A stretch of DNA of 64,000 nt from NCBI GenBank assembly GCA_002694685.1, contig NZMW01000017.1, forward strand, positions 182,345 through 246,344, written 5' to 3'. Shown in pieces: positions 61,175-64,000 of this stretch (positions are counted from its first letter, which is position 1; each line of letters begins with the position of its first letter). The translations under genes were made by a program, and so were the position numbers. Below the pieces are notes generated by a model. That model ran no database searches, was not told the DNA's origin, and was given only the letters and a program-made list of their open reading frames with translations. Origin of the DNA: Balneola sp. (GTDB taxonomy: Bacteria > Bacteroidota > Rhodothermia > Balneolales > Balneolaceae).

Positions 61175-62341
61175 ATGAATACGATAGTAGAAGATGTTTT
61201 AGTATATAGTGGATTCTTAGGCTATGTACTACCAATAGAAACTCCTCTTGAGTTCCTTATGATTGGGTTGCCGTGGATATTATTAATTGGCTGGACTATA
61301 TATGGTTTTTGGGCATTATATAGTAAAGACAAAAAAAGGGCCTGGGTAAACTATCACATAATTGAACATATACCCGCCGTCTTTGTGACACTAGGAGTAC
61401 TTGGTACATTTGCTGGAGTCGCACTTGGACTAATTACTTTCGATTTCAATGTTCAACCTTCTGAGATACAGGATAGTATTTCGGGGTTAATCAATGGGTT
61501 GAGAAATGCTTTTTTCACATCCCTTTATGGCCTCTTTTTCTCTTTTGTTTCCAGTCTTTTAATACGAGTTCAATATCAAAAAGGAGCCCTTGTTGATCCT
61601 GAAATAGAAAAGGAACAGCAAATGATTTCTGAATTAAAAACTGCTCTTGAAGATTTTGGTGCTAATTTGGTAAAAAATAATTCAGAAGCGATAATGTCTT
61701 CATTAAAAAGAGTAATCGAAGATTTCAATGATACTTTTACAACGCTAATTGGAGAATTAGTTACTGAAAGTTTTAAAGAGTTAACTAATTCAGTCAACAA
61801 ACTTGTTGACTGGCAACAAGAGTATAGAATATCTGTTAATGAGCTATTGGAAACCAATAAAGCTATTAATAAACGAACTATTGATTTAATACAGGGTTTC
61901 AATACTACAATAAATAATCTGGACAAAGTAAGTGATTCCTCAACATCACTTCAGCAAGCTTTGAACAGTCTTAGGAGTTCAATAGAGGATGAGTCGTCAT
62001 TATCTGGATTAATCAATAAGCTTGAAAAGTCATCGGATAATCTAGTTCAAATTTCAAATGATGCCGATGTATATAAAAATGAGTTGGAGAAGATAGTCCA
62101 AGAGTTTATCTCTTCACAAGAGAAAATCGAAGGTTGGCTGAAAAGAGAGGATGGCGTTCTTGATGCTGCTACAGCAATGAACCATGCACTTAGTGAATTG
62201 AGGCAATTTGATATAAGTCAGATCGAAGAGCTCGATAAGTCATTCAATAGTCGCTTACAGACTACCTTTAAAAACCTAGACAACCTGATGAAAACGTATG
62301 TACAATATTTAGAAAACAAAGCAGAGTTAGATAGATCGTGA
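61175..62341 (+). CDS. zorA: ZorA-like MotA/ExbB-family proton channel subunit
   Basis: 388 residues. Membrane helices at about 25-50, 64-90 and 108-130. The MotA/TolQ-type core is VTLGVLGTFAGVALGLITF followed by LRNAFFTSLYGLFFSF. A cytoplasmic coiled-coil tail of about 240 residues follows. In Zorya, ZorA and ZorB form an inner-membrane proton-driven motor whose cytoplasmic tail signals to nuclease effectors. The tail here is short compared with the ~700-residue type I ZorA. It starts directly after the helicase stop and overlaps zorB by four bases. Confidence 0.8.
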   Translation: MNTIVEDVLVYSGFLGYVLPIETPLEFLMIGLPWILLIGWTIYGFWALYSKDKKRAWVNYHIIEHIPAVFVTLGVLGTFAGVALGLITFDFNVQPSEIQDSISGLINGLRNAFFTSLYGLFFSFVSSLLIRVQYQKGALVDPEIEKEQQMISELKTALEDFGANLVKNNSEAIMSSLKRVIEDFNDTFTTLIGELVTESFKELTNSVNKLVDWQQEYRISVNELLETNKAINKRTIDLIQGFNTTINNLDKVSDSSTSLQQALNSLRSSIEDESSLSGLINKLEKSSDNLVQISNDADVYKNELEKIVQEFISSQEKIEGWLKREDGVLDAATAMNHALSELRQFDISQIEELDKSFNSRLQTTFKNLDNLMKTYVQYLENKAELDRS

Positions 62342-63030
62342 AGAAATCAGATAATAGTTACTGGATTTCAATAGCCGATCTTATGACTGGTTTAATGGTC
62401 GTATTTTTATTTATAGCTATAAACTATGTTATCCAGGTTTTTCAGTATAGATATGTATCAGATGAAATATATAACGCTTTAGTTACAGAACTAGATGAAG
62501 AAGTAAAGGATGGAGATGTCCAGATTACACCAGATGGAACTGTGAGATTTAGTACTGAAGGAGATAGGACTTTATTTGAGTTAGGTGAGTACACAATGTC
62601 ACAGGAGATGAAAGAAACTCTTGATTGGTTTATTCCTCGCTATTTTGATATAGTATCTAACCCAGAATACTTAAAGTACATAAAAGAAATTAGAATAGAG
62701 GGGCATACAGACACCATACCACCTAAAAGTGGTGCTGATAGTTATAGTTTCAATCTCTGGCTTTCATCAATGCGAGCCATTGAAGTACTGAGTTATGTAC
62801 GAAACAGTGATGCATACTCTAATTTGAATAGTTCACAAAAAGAAAGATTTGATTATGTACTTACGGCAACTGGAATGTCTTACTCGAAAGCACTGAATAG
62901 TGATGGTGAGTACGTTTATGAAAGTGATGATAAAAGAATTAGTCCAGCAATTTCCAGAAGAGTTGAATTTAGAGCAATAACAAGTAGTGATAAAGTAATA
63001 GAAGAAATATTTAGTATTAGTTCGGAATGA
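62338..63030 (+). CDS. zorB: ZorB-like MotB/OmpA-family stator subunit
   Basis: 230 residues. One N-terminal helix holds the ion-site aspartate: SIADLMTGLMVVFLFIA. A periplasmic OmpA/MotB domain follows (about 75-225) with IRIEGHTDTIPPKSG, RAIEVLSYV and SRRVEFRAI, the peptidoglycan-binding signature. It partners ZorA. Stop-start overlaps of four bases with both neighbours show fixed stoichiometric translation. Confidence 0.82.
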   Translation: MKKSDNSYWISIADLMTGLMVVFLFIAINYVIQVFQYRYVSDEIYNALVTELDEEVKDGDVQITPDGTVRFSTEGDRTLFELGEYTMSQEMKETLDWFIPRYFDIVSNPEYLKYIKEIRIEGHTDTIPPKSGADSYSFNLWLSSMRAIEVLSYVRNSDAYSNLNSSQKERFDYVLTATGMSYSKALNSDGEYVYESDDKRISPAISRRVEFRAITSSDKVIEEIFSISSE

Positions 63031-63782
63031 TTTACGATTTTACCAAAGGAATAACAGCTGGCTTTTTATTAGATAAATTAAGGGCTAGATATGTTCGGGA
63101 CTCTGATTTCGAAATAGATACTTTACATGATATCAGATACAGAAAGCTCAAAAGGATAGGTAATTCCTTTATATACAATTCTGGTAATAATGAATACTAT
63201 ATGTTTGCATACTTACATCGGTATGCAACAAAGCAGCATGATGGATTGCCTAAGTATCATATAATAGATTGTACTACCATGGAAGAGTACACTGGTTTTA
63301 GATTCGCTAATAAAATGCCCGTAGAAATATATTGTATTGATCAACGTGAATCACTTGGTAAAATAGATCTTGAACTCTGCAAGAATTGTATCAAAGAGTC
63401 AAATTTGAGTGTTTTCGGGTCTGGAGATTTTGCTTGGTATGACGTGATTTTGTCAAAATCCAATGATCGGGATTATTCTAAAGATGAGCTAAGGAATGAT
63501 GGATATACACTAGATTGGAATCACGTATCAAAAGCTTATAGAGCAAAAAATCACTATATATGTGAAGAATGTGGTATTAAACTAAAAGCTAGAAAGGCTG
63601 AGTTTTTTTGTGAGGTTCATCATATTGATGCAAATAAACAAAACAATAGTATTAATAATTTGAAGTGCTTATGTGTTCAGTGTCATTCTGAAGTAGATAA
63701 AGTTCACAAAAGGAATTATTCGAAAGGTAGAAACCTAGAAAAGCTTAAAAACTTTAAAGTATTTGTAAATAATTTATCCTGA
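63027..63782 (+). CDS. HNH endonuclease, Zorya type II-like effector
   Basis: 251 residues. The N-terminal ~170 residues are unassigned. The C-terminal HNH domain (about 180-235) has CEECG, EVHHIDANKQNNSINNLKCLCVQCH (shown in parts: HHID, N-x6-NL, C-x2-CH), with zinc-binding Cys pairs. Type II Zorya uses a single HNH protein (ZorE) after ZorAB, and this gene fits that place. It overlaps zorB by four bases and ends one base before hsdR. Confidence 0.75.
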   Translation: MIYDFTKGITAGFLLDKLRARYVRDSDFEIDTLHDIRYRKLKRIGNSFIYNSGNNEYYMFAYLHRYATKQHDGLPKYHIIDCTTMEEYTGFRFANKMPVEIYCIDQRESLGKIDLELCKNCIKESNLSVFGSGDFAWYDVILSKSNDRDYSKDELRNDGYTLDWNHVSKAYRAKNHYICEECGIKLKARKAEFFCEVHHIDANKQNNSINNLKCLCVQCHSEVDKVHKRNYSKGRNLEKLKNFKVFVNNLS

Positions 63783-63783
63783 T

Positions 63784-64000
63784 ATGTCCAATTTTGGATT
63801 CTTAAAAGCAGACTGGCCTGAGTTTATTGGCGATGCCCAAGCCGTGGAGAAACTCGTGCATTTTGATCCGCGTGGTGCCTGTGGCCGTGCCCGTCATCTG
63901 ATCGAGCAGGTAGTACTGTGGATGTACGAACATGATGAGGATTTAGAACTTCCCTACGACACTGGTTTGTATAATATCACCAATGAGATGGGCTTCAAAA
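63784..64000 (+). CDS. hsdR: Type I restriction subunit HsdR, N-terminus (cut by window edge)
   Basis: 72 codons visible, beginning MSNFGFLKADWPEFIGD and including DPRGACGRARHLIEQVV and LPYDTGLYNITNEMGFK. This is the DUF4145-like N-terminal domain that opens one class of HsdR proteins. The helicase/nuclease parts lie beyond the window. Its composition is GC-rich like hsdM and unlike the preceding Zorya-like genes. Only one base separates it from the HNH stop, so it is probably expressed from the inserted operon. Confidence 0.8.
   Translation, partial: MSNFGFLKADWPEFIGDAQAVEKLVHFDPRGACGRARHLIEQVVLWMYEHDEDLELPYDTGLYNITNEMGFK

Noticed and set aside
61175..63030. Calling the MotA/MotB-like pair a flagellar stator or TolQ/ExbB system
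   Set aside because: The long coiled-coil tail of the channel subunit, the operon with an HNH nuclease and helicase, and the defence island context fit Zorya; no flagellar or Tol genes are present.

Overview
The window looks like accessory DNA from a moderately AT-rich marine or halophilic member of the Bacteroidota/Balneolota/Rhodothermota assemblage. This is inferred from the SHOCT and DUF2933-like small membrane proteins, a PII protein of the metal-efflux type, an archaeal-type GAPDH and the general protein style. No marker gene here fixes the species.

Layout. (1) 1-10.4 kb is a stress/metal-type island, mostly on the minus strand: truncated NhaA, His-rich and SHOCT small membrane proteins, an MFS exporter, an isoprenylcysteine-methyltransferase-like protein, type II GAPDH, an ATP-cone/Mrr-like nuclease, an M50-CBS protease, a Met-rich periplasmic protein and a PII protein. 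Five of its minus-strand units share an undescribed upstream box, two TTTAAG half-sites 11 bp apart, 57-88 bp before the start codon. This suggests a regulon of one PhoB/OmpR-type regulator. (2) 10.5-16.9 kb is a small defence cluster: a single-chain restriction-modification enzyme, a HEPN/zinc-ribbon protein and an AlbA_2/HATPase protein.

(3) 17.2-42.6 kb is a prophage-like element of about 25 kb, nearly all transcribed leftwards from a divergent CI/Cro-type switch. It has a zinc-finger primase, a primase-helicase and an iteron origin. Its morphogenesis genes are unusual: I recognise no terminase, portal, tape-measure or sheath gene. Instead there are candidate beta-rich capsid and spike proteins, a 2409-residue polyvalent protein (RelA/SpoT-like + degenerate methylase + SNF2 helicase, reminiscent of P1 DarB), a RecA-like ATPase with a histone-H1-like tail, and about ten small proteins ending in a single transmembrane helix plus basic residues. 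Most of these small proteins begin with a short Ser-Gly-Tyr-like motif. Peptidoglycan-active and transglutaminase-like domains sit on some of the same anchors. I read this as an undescribed tailless, internal-membrane phage (functionally like PRD1, PM2, P23-77 or Salisaeta phage SSIP-1). This is the main discovery candidate.

(4) tRNA-Ile2(CAT) at 42.8 kb is followed by a terminator and a tyrosine recombinase, the start of a second element that runs to the right edge. It carries a phage-O-like replication protein, an origin of thirteen 10-bp units flanked by imperfect 137-bp direct repeats, and a defence island. (5) The island holds a BCS1-like AAA protein, a PD-(D/E)XK protein, a DUF3883 protein and hsdM-hsdS, then four intervening genes including a DUF433/PIN-like toxin-antitoxin pair. 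Next come a 1473-residue helicase-nuclease-GreA-like fusion, a Zorya-like ZorA/ZorB/HNH set with stop-start overlaps, and, one base later, hsdR (cut by the window edge). The Zorya-like operon is thus nested inside a type I restriction locus.

All family assignments come from reading motifs; no database search was possible.
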